A DNA stretch of 64,000 nucleotides from Isosphaera pallida ATCC 43644 (GTDB taxonomy: Bacteria > Planctomycetota > Planctomycetia > Isosphaerales > Isosphaeraceae): NCBI RefSeq assembly GCF_000186345.1, contig NC_014962.1:2294001-2358000 (forward strand), given 5' to 3'. A program made the position numbers and the translations under genes. The notes under the pieces were generated by a model. The model was not told the origin of the DNA, did no database searches, and saw nothing but the letters and a program-made list of their open reading frames with translations. Shown here piece after piece: positions 35,932-44,469 of this stretch. Numbering within the stretch: the stretch's first letter is position 1; every line of letters begins with the position of its first letter.

Positions 35932-37926
35932 TCAGATCACATCCATCCCACCGAAGAACCCCGAGGGGTCGGAGGCGTCGTTGCCGCGTCCGGTCGAGGT
36001 CGTCGCCGGGTTAGTCGGAGTGGTTGAGGCGTTGGAACCAAGATCGGGGTAAGACATGGTTGCCCCGGCGGTGGTGGATGAGGCGGCCTGGGTGAACGGA
36101 TCAAGCGGCTCGGGGGAGGTGGTTGGGGTGGAGGTGGTGACGACAGCGCTGGACGTGGCGGCCTCTTGCTGACGCGACAGGGTCGCAGCCAGGTCGATGG
36201 CGGCGGCGTTGGTGGAATCGCTGGCCGTATTGGGATTGGTCGGTCGATTGGCGTTCAACGACCGAACGTTGCGGATAGACAGCGGCCCCTGAAGGTTGGC
36301 TTCGAGGCGGGGACCGCCTCTGGCCAACCGGCCTGGGAACTTGGATTGGGGCCCAAAGGCGCTGGTGGGTGTCCCGTCGAGCCGAGGCGTGGCCCGAGAG
36401 GCTCTCACCACCGGCACCCCTAGCGAACGGGGTCGGGGCAGGGGTCGGGAATAGGGAGGCTCGTTGACTTTGGGCGGCACCACGGGGCCGCGTTCCAGGC
36501 GAACGCTGGAGGCGAAGAAGGCCTTGTCGGGGGCGAGCGGCACTACGTCGCTGTTGTTAATCGGACCGGCCACCTTGGCGTCGATCGCCGCCAGAGGAAT
36601 CACCAGATCGGCTGAGGTGCCGAAACCCGAGTCGCGGGGATTGTTCGGGTCGCTGAAGCTCTGAGGCTCGACCGACGCGGCGAAGATCGAGTTGCGGATC
36701 TCTCCGCCGACCAGCACCGTCATGCCGCCGCCGATTTGGGCCCGAATCTGACCGCCGGGCAAACCGCGGTAGCCCGTGTAAATTTCGGTGTCAATCACGT
36801 CACCGCCGAACGTGGCCCGGCCAATGGTTCGACTGACCACCACCTTCGAGTTGATCGCGCCGCGGTTGGCTTCCAGATTTTCAATGACGTGGGTGCCCAA
36901 CAGCACTGTGTCCATGCCGCGGCCGAACCGCACGTTGCGAATGCCCGACGGCGTGGTGACGGTCACATTGGTCGCCTCGCCGCCCACGAAGAATGTGTTG
37001 AGCCGCTCCACCCCCGCGCCCCGACCCAACTCTTGCTGGAAGGTGTCGTTGGGAGTGGCGAACAAGCGGGCGGTGAAGTTGGTCGCGTCACCGTTGACCC
37101 GAATTTCGCCGGCGGCCGCGGGGATGTTCCCCACCGTGGGCAGGACCGTCAAGTTGGTGCCGCCTTCGCCGGAAAACGGCGTGGGAGGTCGCTCGGCGTC
37201 GCCTCGAATCCGATTGGCTTCAAACAAGTTGAGCCGTCCACTGACGTTGAGATTCACCGTATCCTGAATCACCGTGGTTTGGCCGACGTTCGATGTGCCG
37301 TCCTGGGCAGAGGTGATGATCTCGTCCACGATGATCGAGGTGCCCACCTTGTTGGGCAGCCCCAGGCTGATCGTGAACCGATCGGCCTGACCGTTGGAGT
37401 CCAACCGAAGATTGGGGTTGGAACCGAAGAACGCGGTCGTGTCCACCCCGCCGAACCTCAGCGTCACTACGCCGTCGGGGATCGCAATTGACCCTTGTTC
37501 GCCCCCTGCGGTCGGTTCGGTTCGGGTCGTACCCAGCCAGAAGTTAGGCATGTCGATCGCCAACAACCCAGCCTGACCGTTGATCAGCTGCGTCTCGCCG
37601 CCGAACTGCTCCAGCTGCTGGAAAAACACCTTGCCGTCACCGTTGGGACCACGCTCGACCACGCCCACCAAACGACTCACCAAAGGGTTGGTTCCTGTCA
37701 CCCGGATCGACTCGATCAACGCCGGTTCACCCAGAGGAACCTCGTTCCCGTCCGCGTCCAACTGGTTGACAACCTGGAGATCCCCCGCCCCCTGAACCTG
37801 AAGCACCCAGCGGTCGCCATCGAGGTCCACCCCAGACAGCTGAGCCGCCAGCAACCACCGTCCCTCCAGATGCTCGCCCCCCGGCTTGCAACCCCGAGAG
37901 ACCCGACGGCGCGACCGACTCGACAT
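35932..37926 (-). CDS. LEPR-motif exported protein with beta-rich repeats
   Basis: Protein of 664 aa. ATG 37926 has GGAGGAGGG upstream, so the 25-codon extension is rejected. The N-terminus is basic (MSSRSRRRVSRGCKPGG) then EHLEGRWLLAAQLSGVDLDG, a LEPR-XLL-type motif. The middle (about 100-470) is rich in short strands and turns, such as VTLRFGGVDTTAFFG, VIENLEANRGAINSKVVVSR and IRAQIGGGMTVLVGGEIRNS, suggesting a beta-helix or beta-roll. The C-terminal 150 residues are Pro/Ser/Thr-rich. Probably a secreted or surface structural protein. No enzymatic motif is visible. It is divergent from the HTH gene at 38397. Confidence 0.8.
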   Translation of the reverse strand: MSSRSRRRVSRGCKPGGEHLEGRWLLAAQLSGVDLDGDRWVLQVQGAGDLQVVNQLDADGNEVPLGEPALIESIRVTGTNPLVSRLVGVVERGPNGDGKVFFQQLEQFGGETQLINGQAGLLAIDMPNFWLGTTRTEPTAGGEQGSIAIPDGVVTLRFGGVDTTAFFGSNPNLRLDSNGQADRFTISLGLPNKVGTSIIVDEIITSAQDGTSNVGQTTVIQDTVNLNVSGRLNLFEANRIRGDAERPPTPFSGEGGTNLTVLPTVGNIPAAAGEIRVNGDATNFTARLFATPNDTFQQELGRGAGVERLNTFFVGGEATNVTVTTPSGIRNVRFGRGMDTVLLGTHVIENLEANRGAINSKVVVSRTIGRATFGGDVIDTEIYTGYRGLPGGQIRAQIGGGMTVLVGGEIRNSIFAASVEPQSFSDPNNPRDSGFGTSADLVIPLAAIDAKVAGPINNSDVVPLAPDKAFFASSVRLERGPVVPPKVNEPPYSRPLPRPRSLGVPVVRASRATPRLDGTPTSAFGPQSKFPGRLARGGPRLEANLQGPLSIRNVRSLNANRPTNPNTASDSTNAAAIDLAATLSRQQEAATSSAVVTTSTPTTSPEPLDPFTQAASSTTAGATMSYPDLGSNASTTPTNPATTSTGRGNDASDPSGFFGGMDVI

Positions 37927-38019
37927 GACGAACCCTCCTCCATGACTGACCACGACCGCACGTTCCTCGGCCTTCCTTATTTTCGACACAATCGCTTCCA
38001 CCCTTCAATTCCGTCGGTG

Positions 38020-38038
38020 GTTTTCCCCAAACCTAGCT
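38020..38038 (-). promoter_or_regulatory. GAGCTAGGTT...AACC element upstream of LEPR-motif gene
   Basis: Minus strand reads GAGCTAGGTTTGGGGAAAAC then CACC, about 104-115 nt before the start codon at 37926. It shares the first ten bases and the GGTT/AACC symmetry with the element upstream of 33099. Confidence 0.45.
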
Positions 38039-38174
38039 CGCTCTCCAACCTATTCCCTATTTCTCAAGCCATAGTTCATCTCAAGCAACTCCATTTCTTG
38101 GAATTGGATCTTCATCCCTCAGACCTCAAAATCCTCTTGATTCCGAAGTTCGGAAAATTTTTCTTCGGGATGAA

Positions 38175-38218
38175 ACAGAGGTTGTCATTTTGCGAATTGT
38201 CAGTCACAATTCCTCTGT
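38175..38218 (+). promoter_or_regulatory. Nested palindrome upstream of HTH gene
   Basis: GAATTGT (38194-38200) and ACAATTC (38206-38212) form a 7-bp palindrome with 5-nt spacer; outside it ACAGAGG (38175-38181) matches CCTCTGT (38212-38218). It lies about 180-220 nt before the HTH gene and in the shared divergent region, as expected for an operator, or for an RNA hairpin. Confidence 0.5.
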
Positions 38219-38396
38219 CCGCATGATTTGTCCCAAAACTAGCATCGCATCGGACGTGGTTCGATCGTTGCTTGACGTGCAATGCGATGACCCTGACGAT
38301 CGGCGCGGCGTCGCAACCAAGGACGAGATCAAACGGGCGGCTTCGGGGGAACACCGGAGTGTGGGCAGAGGAACAGACTGGGGAGGTGAACGACTC

Positions 38397-38900
38397 ATGG
38401 CCAGATCGGCGACTGCTCGGCGACGTCCGTCGGTGAGCATTTCGATGAATCGGGCGGCGCGGCTGCATCGCCTGGTGAAAATTTTGTCGCGGGAGGCGCT
38501 GGCGAGGGACGAGGTATTGGAGCGGTTGAACTTAGGACTACGCACTTTCTACCGTGAACTGGAGTTGCTTCGTCGTTGTGGGATCAAAATTCGCTTGGAG
38601 AAGCGACGGTACATGTTGACCTCGACTCCCGAAGAGGCCGAGGGCAAGCTGCCGTTCCCTGACCCCCAACTGAGCTTCGCCGAGATGAACGAATTGGCTC
38701 AAGGGGAGGGTCCGGCAGCGCGACGATTGGCCCAACTGCTCCGCGAGGTGCTTCAGATGGAGGAACACCCGTCGCGGAATCGCTCCGGACGCCCTTCCTC
38801 ACGCTCCTCACGGGAGCGCTCGATCATCACACCCAAAACCCGCGAGCCGCAGGAAAATGGAGGCGAGCGTCGCGTGACAATGGCCGTCCACGTCGAATGA
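38397..38900 (+). CDS. Small HTH (DeoR/WYL-type N-terminal domain) regulator
   Basis: Protein of 167 aa from ATG 38397 with GGGAGGTGA 8 nt upstream. Residues about 17-70 (RAARLHRLVKILSREALARDEVLERLNLGLRTFYREL then LLRRCGIKI) match the winged-helix HTH that begins DeoR- and WYL-type regulators. The effector domain is missing: after residue 75 there is only a short helical segment (FAEMNELAQGEGPAARRLAQLLREVLQ) and a charged tail. It may bind DNA as a dimer without a ligand domain. A palindrome upstream could be its own operator. Divergent from a LEPR-motif gene. DNA-binding role is likely, target unknown. Confidence 0.75.
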   Translation: MARSATARRRPSVSISMNRAARLHRLVKILSREALARDEVLERLNLGLRTFYRELELLRRCGIKIRLEKRRYMLTSTPEEAEGKLPFPDPQLSFAEMNELAQGEGPAARRLAQLLREVLQMEEHPSRNRSGRPSSRSSRERSIITPKTREPQENGGERRVTMAVHVE

Positions 38901-38994
38901 CGGAGGTTGAATCGGGGACACCCGATCCAATCAACACCGCGACATAAGTTCGTCTGTGCAGAGCCGGTCCAACAAGCGTTATGTTATGCAAAAG

Positions 38995-39033
38995 ACCCTC
39001 GGAATCGCGTTCAACCGAGACGATCCCGAGGGT
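38995..39033 (-). terminator. Terminator downstream of tRNA-Lys
   Basis: ACCCTCGG (38995-39002) pairs with CCGAGGGT (39026-39033), and ATCG with CGAT inside after one mismatch. On the minus strand it is followed by CTTTTGC. Positioned 44 nt after the tRNA-Lys 3' end. Confidence 0.7.
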
Positions 39034-39076
39034 AGGACGGATAGGTGAAATCATTGACGAGATGGACGAGGTTGAG

Positions 39077-39474
39077 TGACCGGGGTGGGGCTCGAACCCA
39101 CGACCAACGGATTAACGTACCTCATCGGCTTTCACCGACCGAAAGGAAACACGTCCTTTCGTTGAAAGTCTGGACTCTCTCTTCGCCATCACAGGCGTGT
39201 CGCGTAGAGTCTCTGAGGCTGACGCCGTTGAAGCCAACGGGGTCTTGCCTGCTGATTACCCAATCCCTCGCGCTTTTCAGCCGTCACGCTTGCCGTCTCC
39301 AGCGACGTTGTGGCGGCGGGGGCTCTCAGGGCGTTCCAGCATATAGCGACATGCACTCGTCGCGGTTCGGTTTCTTCCCGCGGGAGGCTCCTTGGAACCT
39401 TGAACTTCGAGGGCGGTCGAAGGTTAAGGTGAGGTGTTTGAAGTCCGTTGCTCTACCGACTGAGCTACCCGGTC
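39077..39474 (-). tRNA. tRNA-Lys (UUU) interrupted by an intron in the anticodon
   Basis: 5' exon 39474-39441 and 3' exon 39115-39077 on the minus strand. Joined they form a normal cloverleaf: acceptor GACCGGG/CCCGGTC, D-arm GCTCAGTCGGTAGAGC, anticodon stem ACGGA/TCCGT with loop CTTTTAA (anticodon TTT), 5-nt variable loop, T-arm GTGGG TTCGAGC CCCAC, discriminator A. The intervening 325 nt split the anticodon after its first base. The alternative reading of the unspliced 5' exon as a TCA anticodon fails because the 3' side of the loop would then not end the intron at G. Confidence 0.93.
39116..39440 (-). ncRNA. Group I self-splicing intron in tRNA-Lys
   Basis: 325 nt with no open reading frame of its own. 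On the minus strand: the 5' exon ends in U (39441) and the intron ends in G (39116), the group I boundary rule. Core elements in order: GGTAATCAGCAGGCAAGACC (39260-39241, P4/P6-side Q-type segment), CCTCAGAGACTCTACGCG (about 39218-39201, R-type) and GAGAGTCCAGAC (about 39178-39167, S-type); GACTC (39211-39207) pairs with GAGTC (39177-39173) as P7. A P9 hairpin CGAAAGGA/TCCTTTCG follows. A candidate guide, GAAGTTC (39408-39402), can pair with the 5' exon end GGACTT. Subclass not determined. Confidence 0.88.
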
Positions 39475-39539
39475 GGTGATGAGAAGAGTGTATATCAGGG
39501 GGTCGCGAAAGTCCAGGGGTTGCCCTCCCGGAAATCAAA

Positions 39540-40355
39540 TCAAAGGGGGGAACCTTGGGTGGGGGGATCGTGGGGGACGATCAACCGGGTGGGTTCGGCC
39601 CGATGACGACGGCGTTCGGTCAACGCGCCGCCGAGGCGGCGGTCCAGCGCGTCGATGGCGGCGTCCAACACGCCGCGGGCGGTGTCCAGGTGATGCGGGC
39701 GCAACGCGTAAGGATCACGCGGTAGACCGGTTTTGGGCAATCTCAATCGATCGGCTGGAATCTCCAGACTCTCGGGAATCTCGTGCGGTTCCATCGGCTC
39801 GAATTCGTCGGGACGGTCGGGACGCGATCGGTAATACGCGCGACGGGCGGGTGGAGGGCCGGGATAGGCCCAGGCGGTCCGTAGCGCCAGCAACTCGCTG
39901 AATTGAGGCCACGGGGGAGCAGTCGGGTCGAATCGGTGATTCGCCGCTGGCGACTCGGCGACGATCGCGGGCAACAGTCGCCAGCATTCCGCCAGGGGCA
40001 GGGGGCGGCTGGGATCGGCCACCATGGGCCACAACTCGGGACGACCGAGCTCCACCGCCGCTTGATGCACCAATGCTTCCGCGGCCGACAAGTACAACAC
40101 AAACGCCGCTCGCGCCAGTCGCGATGCCTCCAATTCCGAGCGCGTTTGTCTCAACTGGCTTTCAGCGTGGAAAAACAGGGCGTCCTGATAAAGGCAATGG
40201 AACGGACTAACGACGGTTTCCAGCACCAAGCTTCGATGCTCCGGTTCCGTCCACGCCGTCTCGGCCAACGCCGAAGGAGCCGTCCCGAAAGACGCCTGGT
40301 GGGACTGCGGACCCGACGAACGCGCAGCGTCACTCTCCCCGCTCGGCTTGGTCAT
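39540..40355 (-). CDS. Hypothetical helical protein
   Basis: Protein of 271 aa from ATG 40355 (MTKPSGESDAARSSG), with GGAG 8 nt upstream; the longer frame to 40604 is rejected. After a disordered N-terminus, residues about 40-130 are strongly helical (SPFHCLYQDALFFHAESQLRQ, ASRLARAAFVLYLSAAEALVHQ). The spacing loosely recalls HEPN-type helical bundles, but I cannot confirm that. The C-terminal third is Arg/Pro-rich with a final helix (TARGVLDAAIDALDRRLGG). Family not recognised. The bases around the start codon are identical over 17 nt to those of the Calx-beta gene. Confidence 0.65.
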   Translation of the reverse strand: MTKPSGESDAARSSGPQSHQASFGTAPSALAETAWTEPEHRSLVLETVVSPFHCLYQDALFFHAESQLRQTRSELEASRLARAAFVLYLSAAEALVHQAAVELGRPELWPMVADPSRPLPLAECWRLLPAIVAESPAANHRFDPTAPPWPQFSELLALRTAWAYPGPPPARRAYYRSRPDRPDEFEPMEPHEIPESLEIPADRLRLPKTGLPRDPYALRPHHLDTARGVLDAAIDALDRRLGGALTERRRHRAEPTRLIVPHDPPTQGSPL

Positions 40356-40876
40356 GGTCGGGTCTCCACTTCGAGTTAAGGAATCCTCTCGGAAGAATCT
40401 CAAGGCTGCCGAATGACGCACGACCGTTTTCAACTTACCACAGAATGAACAACGCTCGGCGCGCACGAAAGCCCTCGAGCTGAAACGCCCATCGTCATTG
40501 TAGCATGTCGCCCAGTCCCTTCCCAAGCAGCCCTCAGCGATTCTGAGACGAATTCCCGACTCTTTCTCGGTTGCGCTGACCAAAAATTGCAAACGATGTT
40601 TCAAAAAACCAATCCTTTTCCCGCCTCCAACACCATCGTGACCTAGGTTCTTGATGAGTTCGGTTGAATCCTCCAGAAGGGCTGGCGACTTGGTTCACAA
40701 GACAACCAACGAAATGGTATCGTGTTGAGAGCGACCCCGAGGAGAGAGGCGGGCGATCACTTCCCCCCTATCCCATTGCGGTCGTTCTTCAGCCTGCCCA
40801 CGTCTTACGATTGCTTTCATTTCGGATTGAAAGCAACACCTCATCTCGCTGTGTTCAGACCCCAGGATTCCACTCC
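40356..40876. other. Intergenic region upstream of beta-helix gene
   Basis: About 520 bases, partly AT-richer than the surroundings (around 40570-40625). A CTAGGTT sequence occurs at 40643-40649, like the core of the elements upstream of 33099 and 37926, but without the AACC half. No gene seen. Confidence 0.4.
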
Positions 40877-43800
40877 ATGTTTCGAAGCTTATTGATGTGT
40901 TCCCGCGCTCTGCGTCGGGAGCACCGGAGCGCGCGCCGTTCGCCACGTTGGCGTCCTGAGATGTTCCTAACCGAATTGGAGCTCCGTCAACTGCTGGCCT
41001 TGTGGTTTGTCGCGCCCTATGGCAACGATAACGCTGCCGGCAGTTTGGCCGCGCCGTTCGCCACCATTCAGCGTGCTGCCGATTTCGCCCAGCCGGGCGA
41101 CACGGTCTTCATCCGGGCGGGAACCTATCGGGAGACCGTCACCCTGCCGCGCTCCGGTACCCCGGACAATCCCATCGTGTTCCGTCCCTACAATAACGAA
41201 CGAGTGATCATCAGCGGGGCCGACGTTGTGACCGCGCCGTTTGCGGCGGTCCCCGGCCAACCCTACTACGCCGCGGCCGGCGTGGAGGGCTGGACCAGCG
41301 CGTTGGGTCAGGCCGATCAGGTCTTCGTCAACGGTCGGATGATCAACTGGGCGCAAACCCCCAACACCGGGCTGGATCCGTCGCGGCCCAACGTCTGGAC
41401 GATTCCCCAAGGTGGCGTCACCGCACCAGTGGGCGTTGGCGGGACGCTCTACGAGTTCACCATCACCGACCCGGCTCGGCTCAATCATCCCAACGGTCAC
41501 TTCGTCGGCTCGCACGTCCAGGTTATTATGAATGGGTTGGCGGGCGTTTCCGGCACGGTGGTCGCCAGCGGCTCCAACTCGATCACGGTGCGCTACGACG
41601 CCAACGGCACGCCAGGAAGCTATACCACCCCCAAGGTCGGCGACCGCTACCGCCTCTCGGGAACCCTACCGCATCTGGACGCCCCCGGGGAATGGTTCCG
41701 CGACCCCAACACCAATACCTTGTACCTGCGCACCCCCACCGACTCTGATCCCAACGCCGAAACCATCGAGATCAAGCGACGCGATTACGCCTTCCTGATC
41801 AACACCCACAGCGACATCGTGATCCGCGATCTGGAGATCTTCGCAGCCACCATCTCCACCGAAACGGCCGGAGGCAACCTCCGGCAATTTCAAACCAGTC
41901 CCTCCCGGCGAGTGGTTCTCCAGGGGATTAATGCCAAATATGTCAGTCATTTCGTTGATCAATCCAAATTTCTTTTCAGTCAATGGTCCAACACCTCGGG
42001 AATCATCCTTTCCGGGGCTGACCATGTGCTGCGCGACAGTGTGATTCACTATTCCGCCGGCAACGGGGTAAGCGTCTTCGGCCAGCGCAACCTGGTCACC
42101 AACAATGTGATCCTCGACACCAACTACCGCAAGATCGAAGGCGGCGCGATCAGCACCGGATTTGGAAACACGCAAAACCTCGACCACACGATCACCTTCA
42201 ACACCATCGTCAACACCGGACACGCCGGCATCCTGATTCGGTCGCTGACCAGTTCCAACCCAGCCAATCCAGCTCAAGTCGCCTACAACGACGTGTCGCG
42301 ATACGTGCTTCAGGGCCACGACATGGGCGGCATCTACACTTGGAACAACGACGGCAACGGCACCCGCATCCACCACAACACAGTTCACGACGCCTCCACC
42401 TTTGGCTACGGCTTCGGCTCGCCTTCGATCTACATCGACGACGGGTCGCGTAACTACGTTCTGGACCACAACGTGGTCTGGAACGCCGATCGTCCCAAGA
42501 TCAACTCCAACACCAACAACATCCGCATCTACAACAACACGATCGTTGACCCCACCGGCGGCTTGGCCTTCGGCTCCAACCCCACTCACATTGATATCCG
42601 CAACAACATCATTCCCGCCGGAATCATCGGCTCCCCCTCGGGAACGATCTCCCACAACCTCATCAACCAAGATCCCCTCTTCGTCAACGCCTTGGCCGCC
42701 CACTTCCAACTGCAAGCCGGGTCGCCCGCGGTTGACGCCGGCGCAACGATCCCTCCTTACACCGATGGATCGGTCGGCGCGCCCGATCTCGGAGCTTACG
42801 AGCGCGGAACGACCCCGTTCCAAACCGGCGCGACGATCCCCTCGCCTTTGCCCGCAACCCCCACGAACTTGACCGCCACGCCCAGCCCCGGTTCCCCCAC
42901 CCGCGTTCTCTTGAATTGGTCCGACAACGCCAATCAGGAACGCTCCTACATCATCGAACGTGCCACCCGCGCTGGATCGCACGGCGCGTTCGTGGAAATC
43001 GCCCGCGTTCCCGCCAACACGACCAGCTTCATCGACCCCGCACCTCCTGGCGGCCCGGTCTTCTATCGCGTTAGGGCCGATGAGTCGCACTACTCCAACA
43101 TCGCCACCCTCACCCTCCCCCGCCTGGCTCAGTCGATCCTTCCGGCTTCCAGTTTCAACGCTCAAAGCGGTGGTCTCTCGGTATTCGGAACCGCGGTTGG
43201 CAACACCTCGCCGGGATCGTGGTTGCGGTTCGACAACATCGACTTTGGCGCGCCCGGCGCGGTCACCGGATTCTCGGCCCATCTGGCCACTCCGTCCTCG
43301 AACAATCAAATCACCGTGCGGCTCGACGACCCGGTGAACGGTCCCATCATCTCGAACCTGACGACCACCTCTACCGGCGGCTTCAACAACGCTCAAACCC
43401 AGAGCGCCCCGGCCAATGGACCGGGCGGGACGAGGACGATTTACGTCGTCTTCTCCCAGTTCGGAACCGCCAACCTCCATTGGATCCGCTTCACCGGCGG
43501 CCTCTCCACCACCACTCCTGACGCCCCCGCCAACCTCGCCGCGACCCCCGATGGTCCCACCCAGGTCAACCTCACCTGGAACGACGTGGCGGGCGAAACC
43601 AACTACCTGCTCGAACGCTCGTTGGATTACGATTTGTTTGTCCAAGTCGCCGTCATTGATCCCGACGTCACCCAATTTACCGACCTCGACTTGAGTCCCG
43701 ACACCACCTATTTCTATCGCCTCCGCGCTGTCAATCCCGGCGGCGTTTCGGCTCCCTCCAACGTCGTTCGGGTCCGAACCAGCCCCCTGCCAGCCCCCGA

Positions 43801-44305
43801 GCCGCCCACGGTCGAGGCGATCGTTATCAACAACGGCGCGGTCCAGCGGTCCCGCGTGACCGAAATCCGGGTCGAGTTCTCCACGGCGATCCTGTTCGAT
43901 CCCGGAGCCTTCGTAGTCCGCAACCTGACGACCAACCAAAACGCCGGAGTCGTCGTCTCTGCCTCGTTGGTCAACGGCAAAACCCGCGTCATTTTGACTT
44001 TCAACGGGGCCGCCACCGAGTTCGGCAGCCTGGCCGACGGGTCGTATCGCCTCACCATCGACGCCACCAAAATTCGTGAGGCGGTCAGCGGTCACAATGT
44101 GGCAATGGCCGAGGATCGCCAGGAAACCTTCCACCGCCTCTTCGGCGACACCGACGGCGACCGCGACGTGGACAACTCCGACCTCCGCATCCTCCGCTTG
44201 GCGCTGGCGGGAGCCTACGTGGCTTGGCTCGATTCCGACGACGATGGCGACCTCGATTCCAACGACGTCGCCCGCTTCCGCGCTAACTTGGGCCGTCGGT
44301 TGTAA
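40877..44305 (+). CDS. Beta-helix surface protein with FN3, CBM6-like and dockerin-like regions
   Basis: Protein of 1142 aa from ATG 40877. Domains in order: a LEPR-like N-terminal motif FLTELELRQLLALWFVAPYG (about 30-50); a DUF1565-type opening (GSLAAPFATIQRAADFAQPGDTVFIRAGTYRETV) and right-handed parallel beta-helix to about residue 640, with Asn-rich turns such as YNNTIVDPTGGLAF; FN3 (about 655-755); a CBM6-like domain (about 755-875, GSWLRFDNIDFGAPGAVTGF, LHWIRFTG); a second FN3 (about 880-975); a CARDB/Ig-like segment; and a C-terminal calcium-binding pair DTDGDRDVDNSDLRIL and DSDDDGDLDSNDVARF like type I dockerin. It probably binds or cleaves polysaccharide outside the cell. Catalytic residues cannot be assigned. 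Confidence 0.87.
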   Translation: MFRSLLMCSRALRREHRSARRSPRWRPEMFLTELELRQLLALWFVAPYGNDNAAGSLAAPFATIQRAADFAQPGDTVFIRAGTYRETVTLPRSGTPDNPIVFRPYNNERVIISGADVVTAPFAAVPGQPYYAAAGVEGWTSALGQADQVFVNGRMINWAQTPNTGLDPSRPNVWTIPQGGVTAPVGVGGTLYEFTITDPARLNHPNGHFVGSHVQVIMNGLAGVSGTVVASGSNSITVRYDANGTPGSYTTPKVGDRYRLSGTLPHLDAPGEWFRDPNTNTLYLRTPTDSDPNAETIEIKRRDYAFLINTHSDIVIRDLEIFAATISTETAGGNLRQFQTSPSRRVVLQGINAKYVSHFVDQSKFLFSQWSNTSGIILSGADHVLRDSVIHYSAGNGVSVFGQRNLVTNNVILDTNYRKIEGGAISTGFGNTQNLDHTITFNTIVNTGHAGILIRSLTSSNPANPAQVAYNDVSRYVLQGHDMGGIYTWNNDGNGTRIHHNTVHDASTFGYGFGSPSIYIDDGSRNYVLDHNVVWNADRPKINSNTNNIRIYNNTIVDPTGGLAFGSNPTHIDIRNNIIPAGIIGSPSGTISHNLINQDPLFVNALAAHFQLQAGSPAVDAGATIPPYTDGSVGAPDLGAYERGTTPFQTGATIPSPLPATPTNLTATPSPGSPTRVLLNWSDNANQERSYIIERATRAGSHGAFVEIARVPANTTSFIDPAPPGGPVFYRVRADESHYSNIATLTLPRLAQSILPASSFNAQSGGLSVFGTAVGNTSPGSWLRFDNIDFGAPGAVTGFSAHLATPSSNNQITVRLDDPVNGPIISNLTTTSTGGFNNAQTQSAPANGPGGTRTIYVVFSQFGTANLHWIRFTGGLSTTTPDAPANLAATPDGPTQVNLTWNDVAGETNYLLERSLDYDLFVQVAVIDPDVTQFTDLDLSPDTTYFYRLRAVNPGGVSAPSNVVRVRTSPLPAPEPPTVEAIVINNGAVQRSRVTEIRVEFSTAILFDPGAFVVRNLTTNQNAGVVVSASLVNGKTRVILTFNGAATEFGSLADGSYRLTIDATKIREAVSGHNVAMAEDRQETFHRLFGDTDGDRDVDNSDLRILRLALAGAYVAWLDSDDDGDLDSNDVARFRANLGRRL

Positions 44306-44334
44306 ACCAAGCCCGGCCACCTCGGTCGCTCGGG

Positions 44335-44355
44335 GTTGAATGAATTTCATTCAAC
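44335..44355 (+). terminator. Hairpin after the beta-helix gene
   Basis: GTTGAATGAA and TTCATTCAAC form an almost perfect palindrome 30 nt after the stop codon. Read on either strand there is only a weak T-rich flank, so it is a candidate terminator or protein-binding palindrome. Confidence 0.45.
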
Positions 44356-44378
44356 GAACCAACCGCTCCACCTCTCAG

Positions 44379-44408
44379 CCCTTCCCGGCAACGACAGGCC
44401 GGGAAGGG
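44379..44408 (+). other. Stable hairpin upstream of PEP-CTERM-like gene
   Basis: CCCTTCCCGGC (44379-44389) pairs perfectly with GCCGGGAAGGG (44398-44408), 8-nt loop. It lies 62 nt before the next start codon and could be the end of the upstream transcript or a 5' leader structure. Confidence 0.5.
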
Positions 44409-44469
44409 ATGTTCCCCGACGTTCATGCGCGCCCGTACCCGCTCGCGCTCAAGAGGATTTGATAGGATC

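Larger units (their letters stand above)
37927..38396. other. Divergent regulatory region
   Basis: About 470 bases between the LEPR-motif gene (minus) and the HTH gene (plus). It includes the GAGCTAGGTT element and the nested palindrome listed separately. The HTH gene's ribosome binding site GGGAGGTGA is at its end. Confidence 0.5.

Noticed and set aside
39400-39474. tRNA-Sec (UCA anticodon) reading of the 5' exon
   Set aside because: Reading the unspliced loop as CTTCAAA needs the intron to end in A and a non-Sec body. The Lys cloverleaf with a 13-nt D-arm and 5-nt variable loop fits far better.
39045-39479. 144-aa plus-strand frame across 39045-39479
   Set aside because: It covers the tRNA-Lys exons and the group I intron on the other strand; composition and absence of motifs show it is a shadow.
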